Part shown: positions 22,217 to 34,546 of the stretch, one piece after another
Position numbering within the stretch: position 1 is the first letter of the stretch
Layout of the letters: the number at the start of each line of letters is the position of its first letter
Program-made: the position numbers and the translations under genes
Assembly: GCA_025094145.1 (NCBI GenBank)
Contig: JALLLS010000109.1
Location: forward strand, 1 to 64,000
Source of the DNA: Spinellus fusiger
Lineage: Eukaryota > Mucoromycota > Mucoromycetes > Mucorales > Phycomycetaceae
Direction: 5' to 3'
DNA length: 64,000 nucleotides
Notes under the pieces: generated by a model
What the model saw: only the letters and a program-made list of their open reading frames with translations
Database searches by the model: none
Told to the model about the DNA's origin: nothing

Positions 22217-25200
22217 ATGTCTGAGAAAACGGAAAACATCGACGTGATTGGCGATGCTCCGGTTGACCATAAGAACAACGGCAACCTGGCCTCACTCACT
22301 GTCGAAGAGCTGTATGATAAAGACAAATTCGATCTCTCCACCATGGAACCTGGAGATGTGTTCCAGCTCCTACAGTATGTTTTTTCTCTTTTTCTTTTTC
22401 TTTTTCTATCTCTAGAGTAGTATTAGTGATTTCATCGAACAGAAAGAGGGAAAAATAACAAGAAAGAAAGAAAAACTACTCCTTTTTCCACTCCAATCCA
22501 TTCAACTCCCCAACCCTATCTATCTATCCACACACACATACCTTGTTGTTCCTAACCCAACACTCCTTCACTCATACCCACCCTTCTTATCTTTCATTGA
22601 CGGAAAGATAAAACGGTATGGGTAGAAGAGTGCTGGGTATGGGCAGCGATAAGACATGGGATAAGGAAGGATAGGATAAGAGAAGAAAAAAAAAGATAGG
22701 ATAGGATAGGTTGGGATGATATTTCGGTACCAAAAAAGGAAATTAAATAAGGAGGAGTAGGAAAAAATGAGAGTAAAAAAAGAGGAGAAGGAAAATAAGA
22801 GCAAGTAAAGAATTCCAATTCCAATTCCAGCAAAAGGGAAATGACTAATTATTATTACTCTTTATTATTACTCTTATTTATCTTTAATTTTCACTACTGC
22901 TCTCATCACACCACACCCTTCACCCTACTAAACGTCACTCTTTTATAGAACCAACTCCGATGGTCTGACCTCTGAGGAAGCTGCCCGTCGTATGGAGAAG
23001 TTTGGTCCCAACAAGCTCGAGACCAAAGATGTCAACCCTCTGTTGCAGTTCCTTGGCTTCATGTGGAATCCTCTGTCATGGGTCATGGAGGCCGCTGCCA
23101 TTGTGTCCATTGCTCTGTCCAACGGTGAAAACCGTCCCCCGGATTATCCCGATTTTATTGGTATTGTGCTCTTGTTGCTTGCCAACTCTGTCATTGGTTT
23201 CATGGAAGAACGCCAGGCTGGCAATGCTGTCAAGGCCTTGATGGCTGCCCTTGCTCCTGAATGTAAAGTAAAGCGTAACGGTGAATGGCTTACCATGGAG
23301 GCTGCTGAGCTTGTTCCTGGTGATGTTGTTAGCATCAAGTTGGGTGATGTTGTGCCTGCTGATGGTCGTCTTATTACTGTAAGTCGTTGGCGTGGCTTTG
23401 TGTATGTGTATTGATCCTTCTCTCTCTTTCTCTCTTCTAGGCTCACGGTCAGGTCTCTATTGATCAGGCCGCTCTTACTGGTGAATCTCTGCCTGTTGGT
23501 AAAGAGGCTGGTGATGAAGTCTTCTCTGGATCCACTGTCAAGCAGGGTGAAGCTGAAGCCATCATCATTGGTACTGGTCTCAACACCTTCTTTGGTCGTG
23601 CTGCTAAGCTTGTGGGCGAGGCCAACGACGATGTCGGCCACTTGCAAACCATTCTTGCCAAGATCGGTAACTTCTGTCTCTGCACCATTGGTATCTTCTT
23701 GGTCATCATCATCATTGTCCAGTACGCTGCCTTCCACTACACCTACCGCCGTGGTATTGACAACATGCTTGTCTTGCTCATTGGTGGTATCCCCATTGCC
23801 ATGCCTACTGTCTTGTCCGTCACTCTTGCCATTGGTGCCAAGCAGCTGGCTGAACACAAGGCCATTGTCACCCGCATCACTGCCATCGAGGAAATGGCTG
23901 CTGTCACCATCCTCTGCTCTGACAAGACCGGTACCTTGACCTTGAACAAGTTGATCGTAGACAAGCCTACTATCAAGACCTACGCCGAGTTTGGTGGCGA
24001 CGACATCATCCGTCTCTCTGCCTACTCTTCCCGTACTGAGAACCAGGATGCCATTGATTTCTGCATTGTCAACTCCCTGCCCGACCCCAAGGCCTCTCGT
24101 GAGGGCATTGAAGAACTCGAGTTCAAGCCCTTCAACCCCGTCAACAAGCGTACTGAAATCACCTACCGCCGTGTGTCCGATGGCAAGGTTCTCCGTTGCA
24201 CCAAAGGCATGTCCCACACCATTCTTGATCTCTGCACCCGCGACAAGACCGAAGAACAGATCAAGGCCTTGAACGATGATGTAGATGAATTTGCCCGTCG
24301 TGGTCTCCGTGCTTTGGCTGTGGCTGTGGATGAAGTTCCCAGCGGTGATGTGGAAGGTGAAGGTCTCGGCATGCGTCTCATTGGTCTCCTCCCCATCTAT
24401 GACCCCCCTCGCTCTGACACCAAGGAAACCATTGACCGTGCTATTGCTCTCGGTGTGCAGGTGAAGATGATTACTGGTGATCAGCTCGCCATTGCCAAGG
24501 AAACCGGTCGTCGTCTCGGTATGGGTGATAACATGTTCTTGTCCAAGACCCTCAAGGAAGGACCTCCCCCAGGCTCTGGCTACTCTGATGTCGATGAACT
24601 TGTCCTCCAGGCTGATGGATTTGCTGGTGTCTACCCTGAACACAAATACGAAATTGTCGAGCGTCTCCAGGCTCTTGGCCACATGACTGCCATGACGGGT
24701 GATGGTGTCAACGATGCCCCTGCTCTGTCCAAGGCCAATGTTGGTATTGCTGTCGATGATGCCTCTGATGCCGCCCGTTCTGCTGCTGATATTGTCCTGA
24801 CATCTCCTGGTCTGTCTGTCATCATTGAGGCTATCATTGGTTCTCGCCAGATCTTCCAGCGTATGCGCAACTACTCCATCTACACTTGCTCCGTCACCAT
24901 TCGTGTCGTCGTCGGTTTCTCCATTCTCTGCTGGGCCTTCCAATTCGACTTCCCTCCCTTCATGGTGTTGATTCTTGCCATTCTGAACGATGGTACCATC
25001 ATGACCATTTCGACAGATCGCGTCAAGCCCTCACCCTACCCTGATGCATGGAATCTTCGTGAGATTTTCTCCTATGCCATTGTCTACGGTCTTTACCTCA
25101 CTGCCTCCACCGTTGTCTTTTTCGCTGTTGCCTTCAAGACCACCTTCTTCATTGACAAGTTTGGTGTTGCCCCCGACAACGAGGCCAACTCCAGAATCTA

Positions 25201-25738
25201 CCACTCCATCATCTACTTGCAGGTGTCTACCATTTCTCAGGGACTGATCTTCATCACTCGTTCGCGCGGCTTTTTCTTCATGGAAAGACCCTCTATCATG
25301 TTGATGGTGGCCTTTGTCGTTGCTCAGCTGGTCGCCACCTTTATTGCTGTGTACGCCGACTGGCCTTTCACTGAAATCCAAGGCTGTGGATGGACCTGGG
25401 CCGGTATTGTCTGGATCTGGAACATCATCTGGTTCTTGCCCATGGATCTACTCAAGTTTGCCATGCGTTATCTTTTCGAACCCAAGAACACCCTCCAGGA
25501 ATCCAAGACCCCCATGGCAGGAGGTCAGTCCCGCCGTGCCTCTGTCATGTCAGGTACTTCCTCTGCTCGTTACTATGCCAACCGCACACGTTCTCTCAAG
25601 TCTCTTGAGCGTCCCCAGAACTTTGCCAAGAACTTGTTGGGCAAGAAGAAGCGTAGCATGGATGCTAAGGAAATGCGTCGTTTCTCTTCAGTACAGACCA
25701 ACCATGCTGCTCAAGTGTTGAACTCTAACAACCCTTAA
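22217..25738 (+). CDS. pma1: Plasma-membrane H+-transporting P-type ATPase, 961 aa
   Basis: Three exons, 22217-22374, 22949-23378 and 23441-25738, sum to 2886 nt (961 codons plus stop) with GT-AG borders. This is a P3A ATPase that pumps protons out of the cell and powers nutrient uptake. Visible in order: an acidic N-terminus, the first membrane hairpin (about residues 85-135, [17 protein letters not shown]), the actuator TGES motif at about 209-212, the phosphorylated Asp357 in [13 protein letters not shown], the hinge motif [19 protein letters not shown] at about 615, then the C-terminal membrane helices. The length is slightly above yeast Pma1 (918 aa). The C-tail is basic and Ser-rich ([29 protein letters not shown]), fitting an inhibitory regulatory domain. 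Codon use is biased to C-ending codons, unlike its neighbours, as expected for high expression. Intron 1 (574 bp) is long for this window. Confidence 0.97.
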
Positions 25739-28375
25739 AAAACAAAAACAAAATGGAAATATAGTATAATCATATAATAATAGAGAAAAAGAGAAACACA
25801 AAAAAAGAAAAAAAGAAAAAAAAAGAGAGAAAAAAAAGGAGAAAAGTATCCATTCCCTATTCTTATTTTGGTGTGCTTTACTTTTTTTTATTTTTTTTAT
25901 TTTTTTGTGTTTGTCTTTTTTTGTTTGCGTGTTTTGCAAGTATGTAGTGTTGTGGTGTGTCTGTGTGTTTTATTTGCTTGTTTGTTTATTTTCTTATTGT
26001 TTTCTCTTTTATTCTTATTTTTATTATCTTGTCTTTTTTATTTTCTTTTTGTGTCAAGTTTTTTATACAAATTAATAAAGCCATTACATCAAAAGGAAAA
26101 AGAAAAGGTCCATTAAAGTGTATACTTGTGAATTCCATTGACTGTGGATAAATAAAGGGAGTCGAGAAGATTAGAAAGTGGTTGATGACTGATGGTGTAT
26201 ATAAAAGTAATATTGGCATTGCATTTTGTTTATGTATTGATTCTTATGGTTGGTGTTTTTTAATGGTCTATTGGTACGGGCATGGGCATTGGGAGAGGAC
26301 CGAGGGGGTCTTGTCTTGGGGTGATAGTATAAACAAATAGACATGGAAATTCATAAAGGGGAGATGAGTGGGTTAAATCATTTTCTCCTCTGTCTCTAGT
26401 CTCTAGGGTGTTTTCTACATTAGACACTGCTCAATGACACCTCTATTACTGGATTGAAGTGTAGTGGTTACATTCAACACAGTAGAGTGGCCGGTCTCTT
26501 TTTTTTTCTTTTTCTTTTTTCTTCTTCTTCTTTGCCTTGCTACTGTTGCTGCTGCTAAGAAACATGATACAAAAACAAGTGCATTGCGGTGTCTCTGCCT
26601 GCCACTGAGGAAAAGACATTCTACCTGCTAGTATAGCCACTCCATGTTTGTTCTTGTCAAAAGAGACGGCGAGCAAAGAGACGGCGAACAAAGTGACATT
26701 GTAAGCAGGGGGTGTTGGAGGCAGTAAAAGGCATTAAAGGGCAGTGAGTGAGGAAAATAATAAAATAATAAAATAAAGAAATAGAGAACAAGTAAGAGGG
26801 GGGCTAAGTATGCTGATTATTGACAGTGATTCCTATTGCTACAATTGCTACGGAGGATAAAAGTCCAAGGTTAAATACAATACAATAAATGACATCAATG
26901 GATAACTAAAGAAAAAAAACTCACTGACACTGATTTCTAGAATGTGTGATGTGTCTTGTGCAGGTTTTTTATTTTATTTTAGATTCTGTAGGTAGAATTA
27001 TGTCCATTGAGGGAATAGGGTATAGACTACATACATAATTATATTTATGATACAGTAGAGTGTATTGTAGTATGACCAATCGATAGATAGACAGACAAGC
27101 AAGGCATGCATGTCTATAAGTGTGGGTGCGATTGCATTAGTTTTGGGTGGATCGAATGATGATAATAATGACAGATAAACCTGGGGTTGATCCAAAGAAA
27201 GTCAAAGTACAGTGATGAATGAATGAATTCTATAGTGTCTTTCCTTCTCTCGAGCAGTCTGTAAAGATGGGTGGAGTTGCAGTCATCGTGTCAGTCGTAG
27301 TCATGGTATTAGCCGTAGTATCGGCAAGATCCTCCTTTGCATGAGTAGTTATCTCAGCAGTACACCCACACACTACATACCCACACACACATACATACAG
27401 CATCATCATCATTAGCAGCAAAAGGCCATCATGCCATTCATTCATTCATCTCAGCTCCAAACTCTAGTGAGTAGAGTCCATTCAAGTCAACAGGTATCAT
27501 AGAGAGATAGGAGAAAAAAGTAGGGTCGGTTCATTTGAGGATAGGAGAATCACACTGCTGGTTTTGAGATGATTGGTGCCTTTGACGAACATGAAGGGGT
27601 CTTATAAGATCCATTGAGCATTTGAGATAGCCTCTACAGGTATTGCATAATGAGAAAGAAAAAAAGAAAGAAAAAAAAGAAAAAGAAACTCAAAAGAAAA
27701 GATCATGAGTATATTTCCAAAGTAGTTTCTTTCTTAACACAAGCATCAAAAGAGTATGTATGTATGCATCTCTCTATGGGTCCATGTAGAAATAATATTG
27801 TTATTTCTCTCATTTCTTCTTCTTTGCCCTAATGCCTTTTTGTTTGACTTTTTACTGTTTGAGTGTTTAAAAGGCCGTCTTTGCCGGTTCATTCCATAGA
27901 TCAGTCATAAAAAGAAACTCAAAAGAACGACTATCAGAAGCACTATTGTCTTGTAATATTGGTGCTTGGTGGCAAGTGAGTTTAATAAAAATAGACACTC
28001 TCCAAATCAAGAATCTAACAAATGAAAAGGACAAGTGGCTATAGACATATAAAAAAAGAAAAGCATAATGATGAGATAATGTATAGGACTATTGTAGATG
28101 GAGCCAATAGATGAAATAGGCAAAAGGATAATCATTTTTATTACAAAGCGACTGTAAGAATAAATAAGTGGGGGGAAGGGTAAGATGGAGATGTAGAATG
28201 ACCTAACAGTAGCAGTCAACTTTCTTATTCAGGATTCTCTCTTGACTTGATATGTCCGCGGTGGTACTCTGTAGTTGGAAGGGGTTATAAAGTGATTGTG
28301 TAGAATAGCAGTAGTTCATAACAGATGTATTTGTGAATCCACAGATCATTCACCATGGATGAAGTTGAAAAATAG
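25739..28375. other. Intergenic, no gene seen
   Basis: Follows pma1; begins with A-rich then T-rich 3'-flank sequence. ORFs are low-complexity or antisense noise. Confidence 0.45.
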
Positions 28376-28471
28376 AAAAGGACACTCAATTCAGGTTTAT
28401 TATTACTCAAAACATTCATCAGCGGAAAAGCAAACCCTTATGTCAAATAAACTTGAATTGAGCGTCCTTTT
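28376..28471. repeat. Hairpin-forming inverted repeat (MITE-like)
   Basis: Arms of 26 bp (28376-28401 and 28446-28471) match at 24 of 26 positions, starting AAAAGGACRCTCAATTCA, with a 44-bp loop. It sits 40 bp outside the Fanzor-bearing element. Without other copies its origin is unclear. Confidence 0.5.
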
Positions 28472-28626
28472 ATTTATTTATTGAGATTCTACTTGCAAGA
28501 TGGTTTCTTCCTACACACCAGGAGATTTCTCTGGCCTTTAAGCGGTGATATCTCCTTCCTTTTACGACACAACGCGGTTTTGCCCTTCTATGGATCTGTG
28601 TTTAAAATCAAAGGTTTGTAAGTATC

Positions 28627-28814
28627 TGTAATAAAGAGTACTAAGGTTATCAACAGGACCACTAGAGAGATAAATGTATAGATATCTTGTCTCTAGCAGG
28701 GATGAAGAAATAGAGTATTAGTACAAAGGCTGATTTAAGGAAATCAAAGAAGGTACATGAACAGGAACACAGTATACAATTTGATCACAACAGGTAACTA
28801 GGCAACTGTTCTTT
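28627..28814 (+). repeat. Dispersed repeat, copy 1
   Basis: 188 bp with roughly 75-80 percent identity to 46163-46350 in the same orientation, including GGTAACTAGGCAACTGTTCT and CACTAGAGAGAT. No protein was recognised. It lies inside the TIR element, so copy 2 may be a relic of the same family. Confidence 0.7.
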
Positions 28815-29199
28815 AAGCAATTCTTTTTCTTTCTAAAATGTTGTTGTAGTCTGCATTACTTTGGTGGTTCTGATTAAGCAAATGACTTGTGAAAATTCGA
28901 TTTGTTCTCTTCTGTTCGAATATTAATACCTGCTAATTACACTGTCTGTTGTTCTTCATGACTTCCATCCTCTTTAACTTGTTTGCCTTTGTCTGGCATA
29001 TAAACCAACAGTTGTGATCTGGTGAGTATATGTTTATTATGTCTGACATGTTAGTCAGTTTCTATTTTATATTCTTTTATTTTAATAAACCCAGTGAATC
29101 CGTTACAAAGACAAGAAGGTACCAGTGCAAGGGTAATACGATACACACAGAGAGTACATTAATACATCTCAAACTAATCATTTTTACTGTTTTATTATT

Positions 29200-29619
29200 G
29201 AAAAGGGGTATTGGCACCTAGAAGGATTGGATTATGATCCTACCAATCTGCCAGTTATTGCTTATGGTGTAGGAATAAAGGTAAAAGATGCTATCAAGTT
29301 TAAAGGTCATTGTGTTGGTTTGACAATAATTTTATATCAATCATTGAAAAAGAGACAAAAGGGTGGAGATCTTCTTATGGTTGATATTGATGAGTTCGTA
29401 ACATCGAGTGTAAACATGATTGACCTCTTACCCAATATGAAAAGCTCTTCTAACAGCTACTCTGTTTTATTTTTTGTTCTCAAGATCTGCCATACTTGTA
29501 GCACAAATAACCTCACTGAGGTATTAGTGAATTTCAACAATATCCGCACTTGCCAAAGTTGTGGAATTGTTTGGAACAAAGATGTGAATGTATCAAAGGG
29601 TATCTACACAGTCACATAA
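29200..29619 (+). pseudogene. Fanzor/TnpB-like RNA-guided nuclease, C-terminal remnant
   Basis: The segment shows the C-terminal layout of TnpB/Fanzor proteins: GDLLMVDIDEFVTSSV (RuvC region), then a zinc ribbon with CHTC and, about 25 residues on, CQSC, followed at once by GIVWNKDVNVSKGI, where NKDVN matches the last RuvC aspartate motif (NRDxN). Upstream, VIAYGVGIKVKDAIKFKGHC matches the pre-RuvC region of fungal relatives. The frame is open a little upstream of the Met at 29227, so the start is unknown, and the N-terminal two-thirds are missing or degenerate. It stops soon after GIYTVT, and a related C-terminal tail continues in another frame from about 29600. Fanzors are eukaryotic TnpB homologues carried by transposons; activity here is unlikely. 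Confidence 0.6.
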
Positions 29620-29829
29620 GAATAGATATTTGTATTCATATTATATATCACCATATCAAAGGTGGTTTCCTTCGGGATTCAGATATTTACAGGTAAATTT
29701 ACATAATCTTTATTTAAGAACTAACATGAATACATTTCACTTTTTTTGCTCCTTTTCAAATCGATGTCATTTTTAAACAAATGTATTTCGACATTTCCTT
29801 TTATATCCTAAAGATCTCCTGGTGTGTAG

Positions 29830-31109
29830 TTGATGAGAGAAGGATGGCGATGGTTATCTATATCTCTATGACTATCTATATCTCTATGGATCTCTGTTTG
29901 TATATAACTGTTAAAAAAGTGGAGAGATACAAGAGATAAGATCTGTGCCAATAAAGTCATGTCTTGGCATCATTCAACTCCCTCATTTTACAAGAACAAC
30001 TATTCATAGACTGACTGTATAAAAATATGTTCTTTATCTACACACATACAATTCTACTCTTTGTGTACATGGAGTAAATAATCTTAAACATGTCTATAGT
30101 CTATACACTATAGAATTGAATTGAGTTAAAGAAAAATACATTTCCTTGTTCAGCGAGTATTTCTTACTTTACACACACACTTTTATCTGATCTTATCCAC
30201 TTTGCTTGTCCCATTCTAATATATTACAGTAAAATGCTACCCTCTTTGTCTCTTATTGGCCCTCTCATAAGGGATTACAAATGTATTACAAGAGATATAC
30301 ATTTACTACTGTATAGGTGGGTGGATTGAGCTGTGTCTCCGGAGTTGTAAGATGCAATAAAAATATAAATCATAAAATTGTATTGGAGCCACCTTTTCAT
30401 TTTATTTTTATATTAAAAAGAGAGAGAGAGAGATTTGTGTGGTGGATATGTCTTGTTGTTAGTGCATTTATCTTAGCCTCGTCTTTCTTGTCTCATTTCT
30501 TGTCCCATTAAAAGAGAATATCCTATTTTAATATAGAAATAGAATACCTTTTCTCTTTTTATTTCTTATATTTTAATAGCATTTCCTATGAAGCATCTCC
30601 TTTCTAGAATAGGGCTCATTAATCACTACAGCAGCAGTGTCAAATATACTTTCTATTATGAAGAAAAGGAATGAATGTATTGATAGAGTATTGAGTCATT
30701 TTTTCACTGTGTAAAAAGGCAATGTCCTTTATCTGTCCATGATGCTGGTAGATTGATCTATGGATAGGCAATATAAATAAAGGCTACTGACTCTATAGAC
30801 CTTATTCCACAAAGGAGGCTCTATACCACAGCCGTTTAGTGTGTGCTAATAACAAGCACTCTTATATATAGATATACACTTTCTCTTCTTCCTCTGTCTA
30901 TCCTCACATAGCCCCTACATAAATCCCATTTCTTTTTACCCATTCTCGGTGCCACGCATAGTACTGCGTTTCCTTTGTGTGGCTGATACAAGAGGGAAAA
31001 AAAGATATCCTCTACTCCCTTTCTAATCTTCACTCTATCGCCACCCTTTTCTCCCCCTCTCCTTGCTCTCTTCCTCTCCACCCACTGCAAGTGAACGAGA
31101 GAGGTGACC
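29830..31109. other. Intergenic, no gene seen
   Basis: AT-rich, with a short GA run at 30420-30434 and a pyrimidine-rich stretch at 31010-31085 just upstream of the DUF2039 gene, probably its promoter. No coding sequence recognised. Confidence 0.45.
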
Positions 31110-31883
31110 ATGTCAACTTACGAAAGTAAAGCCACCCACAGAAAGGGTAACAATTCAAAACAAGGCCAGAAGCACCAAAACACAACAGCTTGGAAACCCA
31201 ACAAGAATTCTCGAAAAACAAAGATAATTAATGCATTGCCTGTGTATGGCCTGTGCCAACGCTGTACGGATGTTATCATGTGGCGTAAGAAATATAAAAA
31301 GTACAAGCCATTGACAGCTGTGAAGCGTTGGTAAGTGAAAGAAAGAAAGAAAGAAAAAAAAGAGAACTATGACTATCTATGGACAGAGTATGAACAGTGT
31401 CTCATTTTATTTATATTTATATATATTTTTTTAAAAAAAAAAGTACTTCCTGCCAAGAAAAGACCATTAAAGAAGCCTACCATGTTCTCTGCAATAACTG
31501 TGCCACTACAAAGAAAGTGTGTGCAAAGTGTACTGAAAGCAAGGAGATTGTTATTGAGTAAGTGCATTGGCTGCAAGATACCACTGATGACTCATGTCTT
31601 TTTATGATGTGATAGTAAGGAGGATGTCAAGACAGAAGCCAGTACTATTAAAGAAGAGTTGGAGTTGGAGAGACTGTTGGCAAGAATGACACTGCGTCAA
31701 CGAAAGTCTTATATGAGAAAACTCGAAATGGGAGAGGATCTTTCACATATCAAAGAAGAAGACTTTGAAGACAGTGATTTTGAATTTGGCAGTGATTTTG
31801 ATGAAGAGGAAGAAGAGGAGGAAGAGAAGGAGGAAGAGGAAGAGATAAAGGAATCCACCACATCAAAAGCCAAACCTCAATAG
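31110..31883 (+). CDS. DUF2039/C9orf85-family zinc-binding protein, 200 aa
   Basis: Exons 31110-31330, 31444-31557 and 31616-31883 sum to 603 nt. The N-terminus (RKGNNSKQGQKHQNTTAWKP) is basic and matches the start of the family. Zinc ligands come as CQRC (about 50-53), CTSC across the first splice junction (about 74-77), then CNNC and CAKC. The C-terminal third holds a helix rich in Arg/Lys (MTLRQRKSYMRKLEMGED) and a long acidic run, then a short basic tail. The family is conserved from fungi to humans, but its molecular function is not established to my knowledge. I chose the ATG at 31110. The 3' end is 195 bp from the convergent ost3 gene. Confidence 0.85.
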
Positions 31884-32078
31884 ACATCCTAAGCAGACAC
31901 ACTTCTCCCTCCTTCCATTTGTAAAGTAGAATAGGATGCATTATAGCCTTCAACTAACTCACCCTGGCATCTTCATTTCATGTCTCTCTCCCCTCCCCTC
32001 CCCTTCCCTTCCTTCCCTTGTCATTGCAGTGCATTGAAAGAAAATAAAGAAAAAGAACGATTGTTTTTAATGGATGAA

Positions 32079-33469
32079 TTAAAAGAGAATCTTGAATGGA
32101 TAGCCCCCATTCTTCAGTTTGAATAGATTCATCAAGCAGCTAAAGATGAACAGAATAGCCATCATCCATATATAAACACCTGTACGTTGACGAAAGCTGT
32201 CATCAAAAGAAGGCACAGAGCAGATCAAAGCAGTAATGGAGAATGCAAGGACGCCATCTAAACAAGCACAGCATAAGTGGGGTTTTTCTTCTTTCCTATG
32301 CTGTAGCTATCTATGCTATAGCTATATAGGTGGATACTTACAGATGGAGGCCACAATATGAGATTCCATACCGAGTTGCTGTTGGAATCTATAGAAATAC
32401 AATAATAAAAGGGAGGAGGGGCATATAGAGTGTGATGTTTTCCTTCTTATCCACATGTAACCTGGACTTACCCTGAAGCAATGTAGTTGATTTGTCCATT
32501 CTTACCAGGCATCACATAGGGAGGAGTACGGATACGATTCCACATATGGCCAGAGGTCATAACAAGGATAATGAGCTAGATACCAGCACACACCATCAGC
32601 GCCCTTTTTCTGTCTGGTCTAACATGGAGTAAGCACTTACAATTGAAATCAAGGCCCAGGTGTTCTTGTGGTAAATAATGAACCTGAAATGGGCGACAAA
32701 CACTCTAAGAAGAGCCAAAACACCCACAGCCAACACTGCCTGTAGACCCACTTTCATGTAGTTGATAGGACGATTCACAGGCACAGTGTCATTTAATTGG
32801 AGTGATAAGAATTCAGCAAAGGCCTCTGCTGTAAATCCACTAAGAAGAGAGAAAATAGCCAGTAAGAAAAAGAGCACTGGATTGCTGTTCTTTTCTCTCA
32901 CTTACTGCTTGTTCAAGTCATAGCGCTCTGGTTCTCTTGCACTTCCTGTCTTTGAAGGGGGAAAGTAGAATACATTGGGTGCTGTTTGAAGGCCCAGCTA
33001 AGAAAGAATAGAATGTCAGGGCCTGCCATTTCTTCCCTACACTCCAGAGCCTATTTTACCTGTTGATAGATGGCCTGTCCCTGTTCAAAATCAAGAGAGC
33101 CAAAAAAGACACGTGCAGGATTCTTTGTTGTTTGGAAACTGGACGCTACTAGTCTGTACTCAGGATCAAAGTCACTGTACACGGAATAAGCAGTAGTTCT
33201 CTAGTCACCCTTCTTCTTCCTCTTCTTTTATTATTATTTTACCGACAAGGAGTGCACTGGAACCGTTCACTCAAGGCAGTCAACACCACCACCATGCCAT
33301 AGTTCCGTTTTCCTTGTGTAAATTGAGTGTAGGTTTCGCTTGTCAGTTGAATAAGCCCGTTCTTGGCCTTGGCTAGTTTGACTAGTTTGTTTGTTTTTGA
33401 GTCCAGCTGTGCATTGACCAAAAACAGGCAATGAGCAAGTACAAGGGAAAACACAGGTAACAGCCTCAT
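32079..33469 (-). CDS. ost3: Oligosaccharyltransferase subunit Ost3/Ost6 (TUSC3/MAGT1 family), 320 aa
   Basis: Seven exons (33243-33469, 33060-33174, 32906-32997, 32641-32839, 32472-32575, 32342-32388, 32079-32257) sum to 963 nt, all GT-AG. The product has a signal peptide (MRLLPVFSLVLAHCLFLVNA), a lumenal thioredoxin-like domain with redox motif CTPC at about residues 73-76, then DFDPEYRLVASSF and LGLQTAPNVFYFPP, and four C-terminal membrane helices (GLQAVLAVGVLALLRVFVA, WALISILIILVMTSGHMW, VLAFSITALICSVP, IWMMAILFIFSCLMNLF). Ost3/Ost6 hold acceptor proteins by transient disulfides while the oligosaccharyltransferase glycosylates Asn in the ER. The VMPGKNGQINYIASG block is typical of the family. 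Length fits (yeast Ost3 350, Ost6 332). Confidence 0.93.
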
Positions 33470-33901
33470 CTCTCTTTTCTAGGTTAAAGCAGAAGCAGAA
33501 AAGGAAGAAGTATTGAAAAAAAAAGAAAGGACACGGACAAATAGACGCACTGTTTGTCACTGCTTTTTGATTGGCTTATTCCACCACCACCACCACCACC
33601 TACACACCTACACACATCCACACACATCCACCACCAGGCGTACTTTCTTAAAAGTAAAAAAAAAAAAAGGGGGTGACGTCTCTTATCGTGGGCTATACAC
33701 ACACACACTTCTCTACTACTTCCTACCCTACCCTACACAGACAGACACACAGACAGAAAGAAGATGTACAAAGGCGAGGGTTGAGTGTCTATTGTTTCTA
33801 TGCAATCAATAGCTCATAGTATGACGTCTTCACCCATAAGCCTACAGTGTGTTTTTTTTTCTTTCTCTATGCAACTCATAGCCTACAGTATGTGTGTTTT
33901 T

Positions 33902-34546
33902 CTATGCAGTCTCCTCCCATACATCATATTCTTCTTTTGCCAATGCCTCTTGGTATGTCTTATGAATATGAGCACACATGTCGTTCAAGTCGTTCAATCC
34001 CTTTGTCAGTGCCTCTACTGCAGTTGTTTGTCCTAGAAACAAGTCACTCAGTCCTTCTGCTACCTTCTCTTTCCTCTTTACCTGTGGTCTGTATACGGAG
34101 GTTAAGTTTGGCTTCTGAAGGATGAGGAATTGAATAACCACAGAAATTGACCTGTGGACTAAACACAATAGAATGACCCATCATCCTTACTGTTAGTTCC
34201 CACTCTTCCTTGCAGAGTAGACAATGGGCTTACTTTTTGTTAATCATGTGTCGAAGTGAGTTGCCTATTGTATGGTCTTCTTCTTTAAAGCAGAACGTCA
34301 TGGCTGTTTGGTCACTGGAAGCACCTGCAATCTGTCCAGTGTCATAAGATACTATGGTTAGGACAAGGGGCTTACAATCTCAACTTTGTCTGTGCTGGTC
34401 AGTCTATCAGTGTCTTCTTCCATATCCTCGCCCTGTTCCTCTTCCTCTTCCTCTTCCTCCATAGCCTCGTCAAAGGTGTCTGCTACTTCATCATAGTCAT
34501 TATCAGGTGAGTCTGCGACTGCTTCTTTTTGCTTCTTGGCAACCAT
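33902..34546 (-). CDS. rpc19: RNA polymerase I and III subunit AC19 (Rpc19), 158 aa
   Basis: Four exons (34376-34546, 34234-34331, 34082-34158, 33902-34032) sum to 477 nt. After a strongly acidic N-terminus (about residues 20-50), the RpoA/Rpb11-type dimerisation domain reads [39 protein letters not shown] and [13 protein letters not shown], the diagnostic AC19 pattern. AC19 pairs with AC40 to nucleate assembly of Pol I and Pol III. The second intron acceptor (TTTAG before TCCACAG) was chosen because it restores NPQVNFCGY; the downstream CACAG would break the frame. Introns are very short (44, 75 and 49 nt). The gene is transcribed in the same direction as ost3, about 430 bp upstream of it. 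Confidence 0.95.

Larger units (their letters stand above)
28511..29829. mobile_element. Small element with 16-bp TIRs carrying a Fanzor/TnpB-like remnant
   Basis: A perfect 16-bp inverted repeat, CTACACACCAGGAGAT, occurs at 28511-28526 and, reversed, at 29814-29829. It encloses about 1.3 kb that includes the Fanzor-like remnant (29200-29619) and a dispersed repeat (28627-28814). No clear target-site duplication was found next to the TIRs, so the mobile boundaries rest on the TIRs alone. Confidence 0.5.

Noticed and set aside
23144..24943. 599-aa ORF on the strand opposite pma1
   Set aside because: It is an open antisense frame caused by the strong codon bias of pma1; it crosses a pma1 intron and has no recognisable domain.
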